64,000 nucleotides of DNA from Desulfoferrobacter suflitae (lineage in GTDB: Bacteria; Desulfobacterota; Syntrophobacteria; Syntrophobacterales; Syntrophobacteraceae): assembly GCF_022603395.1 (NCBI RefSeq), contig NZ_JAIBKA010000004.1, forward strand, positions 1 to 64,000, in the 5' to 3' direction. Positions within the stretch are counted from its first letter, which is position 1. The number at the start of each line of letters is the position of its first letter. Under the pieces are notes generated by a model. That model was not told the origin of the DNA. It ran no database searches and saw only the letters and a list, made by a program, of their open reading frames with translations. Position numbers and translations under genes: made by a program. Below are positions 8,887 to 17,560 of this stretch, piece after piece.

Positions 8887-10140
8887 ATGCTTGTCAACAG
8901 TCGATACATCTCTGTCAAAGTCAACGAGCCTCAGTTGCGGGACCGTAACGAGGCGTTGTTCATATTGCTTGACATCAGCAACTTCCTGTCCACTCCCCAC
9001 GACTTGCAGGAGATTCTCGACGGCGCCCTGAGCAAGGTTCTGGAGTTCTTTCACCTGGACGCAGGGCGCATCTATTTGATGGACGATGCGGGCGAGTCGC
9101 TCTCTCTGGCGGCCTTCAAGGGGCTTGATACGCAGGGGCTGGAGCGCGTTAAAATTAATGAAGGATTCACCGGTAGAGCCGCGCGAACCCGTTCTTTTAT
9201 CGCTCAGCGCACGTCCGAGCTGGAGGACCCGGAGCGGACCCGTCTGCTGGTAGGGAAGGGATTCAAAGTGGTGATCTGTGTTCCCCTGATTGCCATGAGA
9301 AACGTCGTGGGCGTGATGAATCTGGCTGCCGGAAGCATGATCGAGTTGGACCAGGCAAAAATCGATCTGCTCATTTCGGTGGGGAATCTGATCGCTGTGG
9401 CGGCCAACAATGCAAAACTGTATGCCGATTTGAAACAATCATTGAAAGAATTGAAAACCCAGAAAGAAGCCATCGAATTTTTTGCCCACTCCATCTCGCA
9501 CGACCTCAAGAGTCCGGCTGTCGGAATTCATGGGCTGACGGCACGACTGGCAAGAGACTACCATGACCGGTTGGACGACAAAGGCCGGCTCTACTGCCGG
9601 CAAATTCTGCGGGCGTCCGAGCAGATAGCCGGCCTGGTGGACAAGATCAATGCGTACATTGTGGCCAAAGAGGCACCTTTGGACTATGTATCGATCGATG
9701 TTGGAGAAGTTCTGCAAATGCTCAGAAGTGAAATAGCGGATGAGCTTGCCCGGCGCAGGATCAGATGGGTGGAGCCGGCGGAGATGCCCGAGATTGTGGC
9801 GGACAAGATTTCCTTGGTGCGGATTCTGCGCAACCTCATCGGAAACGCCCTCAAACACGGCGGTGAAGGTCTGAGTGAAATCAAGGTGGAATACCAGGAC
9901 GGCGAGAAACACCACATTCTGCGCGTCAGCGACGATGGTGTGGCGTTGAGTAGAGAGGATGCCGAGAAACTCTTCCAGCTCTTTTATCGCCATGAACGTT
10001 CTCAAGGGGTGGAAGGCGCCGGACTGGGGCTTGCCATTGTCAAGGAGCTTGCCGAACGCCACGGCGGCAGGGTGTGGATAGACCTCGAGGCGAAAAAGGG
10101 CATGACTTTTTGTGTCTCGCTTGCCAAGTCTTTGTCCTAG
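8887..10140 (+). CDS. GAF-domain sensor histidine kinase (soluble)
   Basis: 417 residues, no membrane segment. GAF domain at about 22-178, linker helix 180-198, HisKA-like H box FAHSISHDLKSPAVGI (H205), then HATPase (NLIGNALKHGGE, SDDGVAL, GAGLGLAIVKEL). The kinase core is close to that of the large PAS kinase at 40689 (FAYSVIHDLKSPAIGI), so these are paralogues of a different lineage from the Cache kinases. ATG 8887 follows AAGAAGAG; a GTG 11 codons upstream (8854) is an alternative. It lies between the PEP-synthase-like protein and the ADP-forming acyl-CoA synthetase, suggesting a metabolic or redox signal. The ligand is unknown. Confidence 0.85.
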   Translation: MLVNSRYISVKVNEPQLRDRNEALFILLDISNFLSTPHDLQEILDGALSKVLEFFHLDAGRIYLMDDAGESLSLAAFKGLDTQGLERVKINEGFTGRAARTRSFIAQRTSELEDPERTRLLVGKGFKVVICVPLIAMRNVVGVMNLAAGSMIELDQAKIDLLISVGNLIAVAANNAKLYADLKQSLKELKTQKEAIEFFAHSISHDLKSPAVGIHGLTARLARDYHDRLDDKGRLYCRQILRASEQIAGLVDKINAYIVAKEAPLDYVSIDVGEVLQMLRSEIADELARRRIRWVEPAEMPEIVADKISLVRILRNLIGNALKHGGEGLSEIKVEYQDGEKHHILRVSDDGVALSREDAEKLFQLFYRHERSQGVEGAGLGLAIVKELAERHGGRVWIDLEAKKGMTFCVSLAKSLS

Positions 10141-10163
10141 GTGGGGGAGGAGCCCATTGCACA

Positions 10164-12866
10164 ATGCCGATTCATAATCTCGACAAAATGTTCAAACCGG
10201 CTTCGGTCGCTGTAGTGGGGGCGAGCGAAAAAAGCGGCAGCATTGGCCGGGCGCTCATGCGAAACCTGCGCGCAGGCGGTTTCCCCGGGGAGATCTATCC
10301 GGTCAATCTGCGCCATCGAGAGATCAACGGGATCAAAGCCTATCCGAAAGTCTCCGCCATCGGCCAGGCGGTTGATCTGGCAATCATTGCCACTCCCATT
10401 ACCACTGTGGCTTCTATCATCCGCGACTGCGGCCAGGCGGGCGTTGATTGTGCCGTCATCATATCAGCGGGCGGCCGAGAGATCGGGAGCAAAGGTCTGG
10501 AGATCGAGGCGAGAATTCGGGAGGAGGCCGGCGCGAGCCGGGTGCGTATCATTGGGCCCAACTGTCTTGGGGTGGCCTGCACCGAAGCTCGTTTGAACGC
10601 CAGTTTTGCCGGTCAAATGCCCATTGCCGGCAAGCTGGCTTTTGTGTCCCAGAGTGGGGCCATGTGTACCGCGATTCTTGATCTTTCCTTCAAGGAGCAC
10701 ATCGGCTTCAGTTATTTTGTCAGTGTCGGCAGCATGCTGGATGTGGATTTCGGGGACATGGTCAATTATCTGGGCAACGACCCCAACGTCAGCAGCATTC
10801 TGCTCTACATTGAAAGCCTGAGCGATTTCCGCAACTTCATGAGTGCCGCCAGAGCCGTCTCGCTGGTCAAGCCCATTGTCGCCCTGAAAGCCGGAAGATC
10901 CCCGGCAGGGGCGCGCGCAGCCGCTTCCCACACGGGCGCCATGGTGGGTGAAGATGCCATTTACACCGCGGCCTTCGAGCGGTGTGGCATCATGCGTGTG
11001 CAAACCATCGAGGAATTGTTCGATTGCGCGGAAATCATGGCCAAGCAACCGCGCCCCACCGACGCCGGCCTGGCGATCATCACCAATGCCGGTGGGCCCG
11101 GGGTCATGGCGACAGACGCTCTCGCCGCATACAACATGGAGCCGGTCCCTCTCGGCGACGCAACCATAACCAGGCTGGATGCATTGCTGCCGCCCTATTG
11201 GAGCCGTGCAAACCCCATCGACATCATCGGAGATGCAGACCTGGAACGGTATCGGGGAGTGATCGAGGTCTGTCTGGCCGCCAAAGAGGTCAGCGGTGTC
11301 CTGGTTATCATGGTGCCCCAGGCCCTGACCCACCCGACGGCGGTGGCCGAGGCGCTCTGTGAAACGTTGAAGGGCAACAGCAAGCCGGTCTACACGGTGT
11401 GGATGGGGGGCGAGAGCGTCGAACCGGGGAGGAGACTGTTCAACCGGATGGGTATCCCCACCTATGATGTGCCCGAGCGGGCCATCCGCGCCTTTATGAC
11501 GATGTATCGCTATGCCCGCAACCTGAAGCTGTTGCAGGAAATTCCTCAAAAACTGCCGAACGAACCCGAATATCAGCAGAATGTCGCACAAAACATCATA
11601 CACCAGGCCATTGCGCACGGTCGTCGGTGCCTCACCGAAATCGAATCGAAGCAGCTCTTGCTGGCCTACGGGATTCCCTGCACCCGCACGGAGGCGGCAA
11701 AATCCGTCGACGACGCTGCGCGGTTGGCCCGGGACATCGGCTTTCCAACCGTCATGAAAATCCATTCACCGGATATCACTCACAAATCGGATGCCGGAGG
11801 GGTGCTGTTGAACCTGTCGGATGAGGCGGCAGTGCGTGACGGCTTCGATCGGATCATGCACAACTGCAGGGCTCATAACCCCAGGGCCGACCTCTGGGGA
11901 GTCACGCTGCAGCCGATGATTCCACGGCCTGACTACGAACTGATTATGGGCAGTAAAATGGATGGACAATTCGGTCCGGTCATCCTTTTCGGATTGGGGG
12001 GAATCCTGACGGAGGTGCTCGAAGACAAAGCCATCGCTCTGCCACCCCTCAATCGCTTGCTGGCCCACAGGCTCATCGAGAATACCGGGGTGTATGCGCT
12101 GCTCAAGGGTTATCGCAACCAGCCGGCGGCCAACATGGTGCTGCTGGAAGAAATACTGGTGCGCCTTGCGCAGCTGGTGATCGATTTTCCGGAAATCCAG
12201 GAACTGGACATCAACCCTCTGGTTCCATTGCAGGGTGATATTCTTGCTCTGGACGCTCGAGTGGTGGTGGCCTCTTCCACCATTCCATCACCCCTGCACC
12301 TGGTCATCAGTCCCTATCCGAGCCAGTATGAACAGACGGTGGTCACCAAGTCCGGGCTGGAAATCTTCGTCAGACCCATCAAGCCGGAGGATGCGCCGTT
12401 GCTCAGCGAGCTTTTCGATTCGCTCTCTCCGACCAGCATCTATTACCGGTTTTTCCGGCCGTTGCGTTACCTGTCCCACGACATGCTGGCTCGCTTCACG
12501 CAGATCGATTACGACCGGGACATGGCGCTGGTGGCTCTGCAACGGGTGGGGGACGCGGAAAAAATGCTGGGAGTGGCTCGCATCATCAGCGATCCGGATA
12601 TTACCAAAGCGGAATTCTCGGTCCTTGTGGGCGATGCCTGGCAGGGCAAAGGCGTGGGAGCCACGTTGCTCGAACAATTGGTGGAGATCGGCAGAGAGCG
12701 CGGGCTCGAGTTCCTGTGGGGAGTCGTTTTGCCGGAAAATACCAATATGCTGGCTCTTGGACGCAAGTTGGGCTTCACCATTAAGCGAGTGCCCCAGAGC
12801 AGCGATTTCGAATTGAGGATCAATCTGCAGCAGCCTTCTCAGGGTGACCGGGAAGGGGTGACATAG
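10164..12866 (+). CDS. ADP-forming acyl-CoA synthetase fused to GNAT acetyltransferase
   Basis: 900 residues. The CoA-binding Rossmann domain (about 8-130), ligase domains (SQSGAM, then SHTGAM with H256) and ATP-grasp subunit (about 490-710; MKIHSPDITHKSDAGG) match ADP-forming acetyl/acyl-CoA synthetase. The C-terminal 180 residues are a GNAT domain with acetyl-CoA loop GDAWQGKGVGATLL. The layout is that of the Pat/YfiQ lysine acetyltransferases, but those have lost the catalytic His, whereas H256 is present here. It could therefore make ATP from acyl-CoA (useful in fermentation or syntrophy), acetylate proteins, or both. ATG 10164 follows GGGGGAGG. A Usp gene follows. Confidence 0.9.
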   Translation: MPIHNLDKMFKPASVAVVGASEKSGSIGRALMRNLRAGGFPGEIYPVNLRHREINGIKAYPKVSAIGQAVDLAIIATPITTVASIIRDCGQAGVDCAVIISAGGREIGSKGLEIEARIREEAGASRVRIIGPNCLGVACTEARLNASFAGQMPIAGKLAFVSQSGAMCTAILDLSFKEHIGFSYFVSVGSMLDVDFGDMVNYLGNDPNVSSILLYIESLSDFRNFMSAARAVSLVKPIVALKAGRSPAGARAAASHTGAMVGEDAIYTAAFERCGIMRVQTIEELFDCAEIMAKQPRPTDAGLAIITNAGGPGVMATDALAAYNMEPVPLGDATITRLDALLPPYWSRANPIDIIGDADLERYRGVIEVCLAAKEVSGVLVIMVPQALTHPTAVAEALCETLKGNSKPVYTVWMGGESVEPGRRLFNRMGIPTYDVPERAIRAFMTMYRYARNLKLLQEIPQKLPNEPEYQQNVAQNIIHQAIAHGRRCLTEIESKQLLLAYGIPCTRTEAAKSVDDAARLARDIGFPTVMKIHSPDITHKSDAGGVLLNLSDEAAVRDGFDRIMHNCRAHNPRADLWGVTLQPMIPRPDYELIMGSKMDGQFGPVILFGLGGILTEVLEDKAIALPPLNRLLAHRLIENTGVYALLKGYRNQPAANMVLLEEILVRLAQLVIDFPEIQELDINPLVPLQGDILALDARVVVASSTIPSPLHLVISPYPSQYEQTVVTKSGLEIFVRPIKPEDAPLLSELFDSLSPTSIYYRFFRPLRYLSHDMLARFTQIDYDRDMALVALQRVGDAEKMLGVARIISDPDITKAEFSVLVGDAWQGKGVGATLLEQLVEIGRERGLEFLWGVVLPENTNMLALGRKLGFTIKRVPQSSDFELRINLQQPSQGDREGVT

Positions 12867-12992
12867 ATCCGGCGCTTCACCTCAAACAACACTCGTCAAG
12901 GCCCGCATGCGGTGCGCACGACAAATCGGCAGAAACCCGGGCCGCCACTAACTCGTTCAGGTGTCAATGGGCTTTCACAAGGGAGGATCATC

Positions 12993-13958
12993 ATGGTGGA
13001 TTCGGCAAGAAAGAAAATTCTGTTGGCGGTGGATGGATCGGAACAGGCCATGGAGGCGGTTCGCTACGTGTCGAAGGTGTTGCCGCCCGAGCAAATGGAA
13101 ATCGTTCTTTTCAATGTTATGACGAAAATTCCTGAATCGTTCTGGGATTTGCAAAAGGAGCCGGCCTTTTATCATAAGATAGCCAACATCAAGGCCTGGG
13201 AAGTTCAGCAGGAGAAGATCATCCATGAATTCATGGAGAATGCCGGTCGCCTGCTGCTGGATGCCGGATTTCCCGAAGATGCCTTCAGCGTGAATATTCA
13301 GGAGCGCCGGGACGGGATAGCCAGGGACATCGTGACCGAATCCCAAAAAGACTACAGTGCGGTGGTGCTTGGACGCACCGGCCTGAGTGACTTGAAGGAT
13401 TTAATTCTCGGCAGTATCGCCAACAAGCTGATGGAGCGCCTCACGGATGTCCCCGTCTGGATCATTGGGGGTTCGCCTCAGCCCGGCAGGCTTCTCATCT
13501 CCATGGACACTTCCGAATGGGCCATGCGAGCGGTCGATTATGTGGGCTCCATGCTGGATGGCTCTCCAGCCGAAGTGCTGCTGTTCCACGCGGTAAGGGG
13601 CTTCGACATTTTTCAGCGGGGGCATGGCAAAGCGTTTGTGCCGGAGCACAACAGGGATTGGATGGAACAGGCCGAAAAGGAGCTCAATGAGGCAAGCAGG
13701 GCAATCGAGCCGATCTTTGAGAAAGCCGCACAGCGTCTTGTGAGCGCGGGTCTGTCCGCGGACCGGATTGCCACTAAAGTGGTTACGGGGGTCTCCAGCC
13801 GGGCCGGCGCCGTTGTCCTGGAGGCTCAGCGGGAGGGGTATGAAACCATCGTGGTGGGGCGCAGAGGATTATCCAAGGTGCAGGAATTCTTTATGGGTAG
13901 AGTGAGTAACAAAATCATACAGATGGCCCGCAAGATGGCGGTCTGGGTGGTGAGCTAG
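12993..13958 (+). CDS. Tandem universal stress protein (UspA x2)
   Basis: 321 residues holding two UspA folds. The first begins KKILLAVDGSEQAMEAVRYV and ends with the nucleotide-loop pattern VLGRTGLSDLKDLILGSIANKLME. The second begins GRLLISMDTSEWAMRAVDYV and ends VVGRRGLSKVQEFFMGRVSNKI. The G-2x-G-9x-G-S/N pattern suggests ATP binding in both. ATG 12993 follows GGGAGG; in-frame codons further upstream lack a ribosome site. Cytoplasmic stress or survival role is known for the family. Similar tandem proteins are at 15306 (minus) and 24275. Confidence 0.9.
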   Translation: MVDSARKKILLAVDGSEQAMEAVRYVSKVLPPEQMEIVLFNVMTKIPESFWDLQKEPAFYHKIANIKAWEVQQEKIIHEFMENAGRLLLDAGFPEDAFSVNIQERRDGIARDIVTESQKDYSAVVLGRTGLSDLKDLILGSIANKLMERLTDVPVWIIGGSPQPGRLLISMDTSEWAMRAVDYVGSMLDGSPAEVLLFHAVRGFDIFQRGHGKAFVPEHNRDWMEQAEKELNEASRAIEPIFEKAAQRLVSAGLSADRIATKVVTGVSSRAGAVVLEAQREGYETIVVGRRGLSKVQEFFMGRVSNKIIQMARKMAVWVVS

Positions 13959-13964
13959 GAGCGG

Positions 13965-14010
13965 CCGGCTGCCCCGGGGCGGTTAGCCTCGGGGGCCTTG
14001 ATTTTTGTGT
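13965..14010 (+). terminator. Possible rho-independent terminator after Usp gene
   Basis: GC-rich stem around GGCTGCCCC/GGGGCGGTTAGCC, with an alternative GGCC pairing, followed by TTGATTTTTG. It lies just after the Usp stop and before the convergent cNMP-binding gene. The stem is imperfect. Confidence 0.4.
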
Positions 14011-14040
14011 CGACCGTCAGCTTGAGGTGATGGTCGGCCA

Positions 14041-14523
14041 TTATCCAGGAAGAGCGGTGATGATGGTGGGGGCTTTGACCATCTCGCGGATCTGTCTTTT
14101 GGCGACTTTGTAACGCTCAAAATACAACTGAGCAAACTTTTTCATCAGCTTGTAGCCCATGTCGGGGTCCTTCTCGCAGAGATCGAAAAGCTTGTCCGCA
14201 TCGACTTCAATCAATTCTGAATCCTCCAGACAAACGGCGGTCAGGGTGTATTCCTGCGGTTTCATGAAACATGCGGCGCCGAATAATTCGCCGCGTTCGC
14301 GCATCTCAAATCCAATGCCGACCTGGTCTCCCGGTTGCAACTCTCTCAAACTGACCAGACCCTTGAGGACCACATAGATATGTCTGGCCCTTTCACCTTT
14401 TTCGTAGACATGGGAAAACGTCTTGTAGTTCTTTTTTTCAGTAATCTTTGCCAGTTCACTTAATTGCGAATCTGCGAAGATGCCAAATAGCTCGAACTTC
14501 CTGAGTTCAGCGACGTCAACCAT
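14041..14523 (-). CDS. Stand-alone cyclic-nucleotide-binding domain protein
   Basis: 160 residues forming one cNMP-binding (Crp-like effector) domain with a C-terminal helical tail and no helix-turn-helix. Typical beta-roll segments are visible: YEKGERARHIYVVLKGLVSL, RERGELFGAACFM and YTLTAVCLEDSELIEVD. ATG at 14523 follows AAAGGAGG. The phosphate-binding cassette GELFGAACF lacks the canonical Arg, so the ligand may not be cAMP. It is downstream of the small gene at 14962 on the same strand, and may share its sigma-54 promoter, with a hairpin repeat between. Function unknown; it could be a regulatory subunit. Confidence 0.85.
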   Translation of the reverse strand: MVDVAELRKFELFGIFADSQLSELAKITEKKNYKTFSHVYEKGERARHIYVVLKGLVSLRELQPGDQVGIGFEMRERGELFGAACFMKPQEYTLTAVCLEDSELIEVDADKLFDLCEKDPDMGYKLMKKFAQLYFERYKVAKRQIREMVKAPTIITALPG

Positions 14524-14595
14524 GGTGGGCCTCCTTTCATAAAGATCACCCCCCTCGCACCATACATGCAATGCGTGGATGACCGTGACGCCATG

Positions 14596-14639
14596 CATTC
14601 CGGCGAATCCTGGATCCCGTTCCGGGATTCGTCGGAATG
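14596..14639. repeat. CATTCCGGCGAATCC-type hairpin repeat
   Basis: CATTCCGGCGAATCCTGGATCC on the left is an imperfect inverted copy of GGGATTCGTCGGAATG on the right, giving a strong 44-nt hairpin. This sequence type is a common dispersed intergenic repeat in Proteobacteria. It lies between the minus-strand genes ending at 14669 and starting at 14523. Confidence 0.6.
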
Positions 14640-14668
14640 ACGGGCTCGACAACTTGTCGGATAGCTCC

Positions 14669-14962
14669 CTACGGTTCGTAGTGAATGGGGTTTCCCATGT
14701 CCGCAAACGAAAAGTTCAAGAAAATGTGATGTCCGTTGTAGTCCAAGACGCGCAGATCATCTGTTTCGCTCAAGTCACCCATGACCACCGAAAAGTGCAC
14801 CCCGTATTTTTCTTTCACCTTGTCGAATGGAAGCTCATAAGCGATGAATTTCTTGATTCCCTTGGCACTCAATTTTTCTACAAATTTCTTGTCCGTAAAT
14901 GATTCGTAAGAAGTGAGTATCAGAATTGGGCCCGTTCCTGTAAAAACAATACCTGCTTTCAT
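14669..14962 (-). CDS. Small conserved hypothetical protein under sigma-54 control
   Basis: 97 residues starting MKAGIVFTGTGPILILTSYE; family not recognised. It looks like a compact soluble alpha/beta protein, with no signal peptide and no Cys. ATG at 14962 is preceded by GGAGGAG; the frame is open further upstream but lacks a start with a ribosome site. A sigma-54 promoter (15099-15114) and the TTTACA-N3-TGTAAA palindrome (15219-15233) lie upstream in the correct orientation, so it belongs to the same putative regulon as the genes at 255 and 36870. Its function is unknown; a signalling or stress role is suggested only by co-regulation. Confidence 0.8.
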   Translation of the reverse strand: MKAGIVFTGTGPILILTSYESFTDKKFVEKLSAKGIKKFIAYELPFDKVKEKYGVHFSVVMGDLSETDDLRVLDYNGHHIFLNFSFADMGNPIHYEP

Positions 14963-15098
14963 CGTACCGACTCCTCCTTCGCGAAAAACAATACTGGTTG
15001 GTTGAAAGATCACAACGTACGGGGTCAAACCCGGAGGGTGACAAGCCGTCCAATCCTCATTCTCCGAGCTCGGCCTCTGCCATGTCAGTACCTGATGA

Positions 15099-15114
15099 GC
15101 AAGGTGCATGCCAA
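15099..15114 (-). promoter_or_regulatory. Sigma-54 promoter
   Basis: Read on the minus strand, TTGGCATGCACCTTGC has GG and GC 10 bp apart and fits the -24/-12 consensus. It lies 137 bp upstream of the ATG at 14962 and 114 bp downstream of the centre of the palindrome at 15219-15233. Confidence 0.8.
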
Positions 15115-15218
15115 AGAAGGGGGCATTGATGATTTGTCGAAATACGTGGGAGGGAGCTTTTGCGTGCACCTATCCGGCGCAAAAATCAGTGAAGATCCCG
15201 GGGCGTGTGTCAGCATTT

Positions 15219-15233
15219 TTTACATAGTGTAAA
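15219..15233 (-). promoter_or_regulatory. Palindromic operator, probable sigma-54 enhancer site (copy 2)
   Basis: Minus strand reads TTTACA-CTA-TGTAAA followed by AAATGCTGACAC, matching the sites at 78 and 36518 in the palindrome and in the right flank. Orientation and distance to the sigma-54 promoter at 15099 match the other two copies. Confidence 0.65.
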
Positions 15234-15305
15234 GATTGCCGTGCTGAGCTGCCCCCTTTGTGAGTGGAGGCAGCGGGGCATCGGGTGAGGCTTGTATGAC
15301 GGGTT

Positions 15306-16163
15306 TCACTGGCTTACCCAGAGGGCGGCTTTTTCCAGCTCTTCCAGCAGCTTCATACTGCGGGAGCCGACCATCCAACCTTTGAGCAGGCCCTTTTTCA
15401 TCCCGGCGCGGCCTACCGCGACCACCGCGTAGGCCTTCTTTTCAGTCTCGCGCACGATGGTCTTGACTACGCCGCTGGAGGGTGCCACCTGAACAGTGAT
15501 GCGCTCTTTTTCCACCCCATTGTTCAACAGCACCCGGCTTGCCTCCGCAAGCATTCGGTCTATGTCCTTGGCCCCACCGGTATCGGCGTGGAACAGTGTC
15601 ACGTTATGGTCCTGCTCATGCTGCAGCATGAAGCCGACATGGTCCGTGATGCGCAGGCTCGGCTCAGATCCATCGACACAAAGCAGTACGTTCCTGCGGT
15701 TTTCTTCCGGCTGCCGGCAAATCCACAGGGGAAACTCGATGTTACGTTCCATTAGCGCTCTGGTGACGCTATCCTGCAGGACCTTTTCGAATATGGCATA
15801 GCCCCTTTTGCCAAGCACCACCGCGTCATAGGAGCCGCCTTTTGCTTCTCGAGCAATGTCCTTTATGGTGCCAAACTGTTTGAACATCAATTTGGCGGTG
15901 ATATTTTCCCCTGGAAATCCCCGGTCAATGAGCATACTCCTGGCGATTTCAAGTGCTCTTTCACCCTTTTGGCGATAAATTTCAGTGTTCTTTTTATCGA
16001 TGCTGCGCTGAACCTTGTCGCCGCTGCCGACCTCTGCACGTGGTGACACGTAGAGAAGGGTCAGTTCCACATCCGCTTTGTTGCTGAAAAATGAGCCCAC
16101 AAAGCGGACTCCCTGCATGAGCCTCACGTCTTCGCTTATGGTAATCAAAAGATGTTTCTGCAT
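15306..16163 (-). CDS. Tandem universal stress protein (UspA x2)
   Basis: 285 residues. The first Usp domain begins MQKHLLITISEDV and contains the nucleotide loop VVLGKRGYAIFEKVLQDSVTRALME. The second begins RRNVLLCVDGSEPSLRITDHV and ends VAVGRAGMKKGLLKGWMVGSRSMKLLEE. ATG 16163 is preceded by GGAGAGGAAACC. A longer reading would run through the complement of the tRNA-Cys gene and is rejected. Diverges from tRNA-Cys. Family function is stress survival with ATP binding in many members; the specific trigger is unknown. Confidence 0.88.
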   Translation of the reverse strand: MQKHLLITISEDVRLMQGVRFVGSFFSNKADVELTLLYVSPRAEVGSGDKVQRSIDKKNTEIYRQKGERALEIARSMLIDRGFPGENITAKLMFKQFGTIKDIAREAKGGSYDAVVLGKRGYAIFEKVLQDSVTRALMERNIEFPLWICRQPEENRRNVLLCVDGSEPSLRITDHVGFMLQHEQDHNVTLFHADTGGAKDIDRMLAEASRVLLNNGVEKERITVQVAPSSGVVKTIVRETEKKAYAVVAVGRAGMKKGLLKGWMVGSRSMKLLEELEKAALWVSQ

Positions 16164-16336
16164 GGTTTCCTCTCCGTTGCATTGACACCTGTACGGGCAC
16201 CCCATGGAAGCGATGCAGGGGCGGATCGATGTATCTACGATCATTATCAAAGGGATTCCAAAGGGGCAAGTGGTATGGTGAACCGAACTTACCCTTGACA
16301 GTGTATTCACTTTAAAGTATTTCATTAGCCGAACAA

Positions 16337-16411
16337 GGCGGCATACCCAAGTGGTAAGGGAGCGGTCTGCAAAACCGTTATTCACCGGTTCAAATCCGGT
16401 TGCCGCCTCCA
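16337..16411 (+). tRNA. tRNA-Cys (GCA)
   Basis: Cloverleaf with acceptor GGCGGCA/TGCCGCC, anticodon stem GCGGT/ACCGT and loop CTGCAAA (anticodon GCA at 16369-16371), T arm CCGGTTCAAATCCGG, discriminator T (U) and an encoded CCA at 16409-16411. It is followed by a rho-independent terminator. Confidence 0.97.
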
Positions 16412-16420
16412 AGGAAAATC

Positions 16421-16456
16421 AAGGACCCAGCCGATTCGGTCGGGTCCTTTCTTCCT
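16421..16456 (+). terminator. Rho-independent terminator of tRNA-Cys
   Basis: AAGGACCC and GGGTCCTT enclose an inner GCCGA-TTC-GGTC, giving a strong stem-loop, followed by TTTCTTCCTTT. It starts 10 bp after the tRNA. Confidence 0.85.
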
Positions 16457-16702
16457 TTGGTGCGATGCAGGTATCATCTGAAGCGAAGAACATCCTTGCA
16501 GTTCATATGCGGGTTATTGCGTGTCCCGAAAAATGAGGCCCGGGCGTGGTCGACCGAACCACGCTGAGAGTTCTGCACCAGCCCTTAGATAGCGCGGTTC
16601 GCCACGCCCATTTTCCAAACTGCCCGAGCAGCTGCCTTGCAGCTTCCAGGGCTTGCATGGCAAGCCGGCCACGGGCGATACTCAAACAAGCGCGGCCGCT
16701 CC

Positions 16703-17248
16703 CTACTTCAACAGCATCAACTCGGCGTCTTTCATCATCTTTTCGCCGTCGTTCATGAACTGCTCGCCTTGAGAAGGTGCACCTTCCTCGATCATTTTGT
16801 TCTGAACCAGGTCGTCCAGCATCTTCTTTTTGGCGTCCGTCATCATTTTTGCGCCGTCCAGCATCCTTTTCTTGCCATCGGCAATCTGCTCTTCTTGAAC
16901 CAGCCTGTCGCCGTCCACCATCATTTCATAGCCCTCGGACATGGACATTTCCCCTTCCAGAGCGTCCCCTTCTTTGATGCTCCCTTGCTTGACCAGTTCT
17001 TCTTTCAGCGCTTTTTTGCCATCCAGCATCTTCTTGGCGCCATTCATCATCTCCGTGCGGCCTTCGACCTGCTTTTTGACTCCAAGCATCTCCATGGCGC
17101 TCTCTTTGGCGGTGTCTTTAGCGGTGTCTTTGACCACGTCTTTCAGCGACACCTGGGAAAAGCCCGGTGCTGCAAGCATCACGATAAAAAATCCGGTGAT
17201 CAGGGAACAGACGGTTGACTTCATCAGTCTCGAGGACAAACTTTGCAT
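16703..17248 (-). CDS. Exported helical repeat protein, function unknown
   Basis: 181 residues with an N-terminal signal peptide (hydrophobic VCSLITGFFIVMLAAPGFS, probable cleavage near 31). The mature part is Lys/Glu/Asp/Met-rich and lacks Cys and Trp. It contains degenerate repeats of about 20-25 residues built on GxKKMLDGKK and MMxDGxxMM motifs (ARMLDG, GYEMMVDGDRL, GKKRMLDGAKMM, GEQFMNDGEKMMKD), likely amphipathic or coiled helices. ATG 17248 follows AAGGAGTG. No family recognised. It stands alone between tRNA-Cys and an AT-richer gap. A periplasmic scaffold, adhesin or osmotic-stress protein is possible; none is supported directly. Confidence 0.75.
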   Translation of the reverse strand: MQSLSSRLMKSTVCSLITGFFIVMLAAPGFSQVSLKDVVKDTAKDTAKESAMEMLGVKKQVEGRTEMMNGAKKMLDGKKALKEELVKQGSIKEGDALEGEMSMSEGYEMMVDGDRLVQEEQIADGKKRMLDGAKMMTDAKKKMLDDLVQNKMIEEGAPSQGEQFMNDGEKMMKDAELMLLK

Positions 17249-17560
17249 GACTCACTCCTTGGGAAACCTGAATTTTAATTGGAAAAGCTAAAAACAGTAG
17301 CGACCTGGGACTCCACAAATTTGTGTCGCTTTACGTATGCATCGGCTTCACCCCCTCACGACTCGGTGTCCTGGTTTTGCGCACCATCACCTCTGCATAT
17401 TAGCAAATGACATGCCAAACACTCAAGTGATTCCGATATATATGCTAACCAGATAAAAACATTAAAAAACATTAGATATCAGGCGAACCAACCGGTGATC
17501 AAGGCGAGGCAGGGACCCGCTGTGCTCAAGATGCAATGAGAGGCAAATGTACCAAATTTT

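Noticed and set aside
10464-11765. 433-codon open frame on the minus strand
   Set aside because: Antisense of the acyl-CoA synthetase gene; no recognisable motifs and no ribosome site.
16164-16412. N-terminal extension of the Usp protein at 15306
   Set aside because: It would translate the complement of tRNA-Cys; the ATG at 16163 has a ribosome site and begins the Usp domain.
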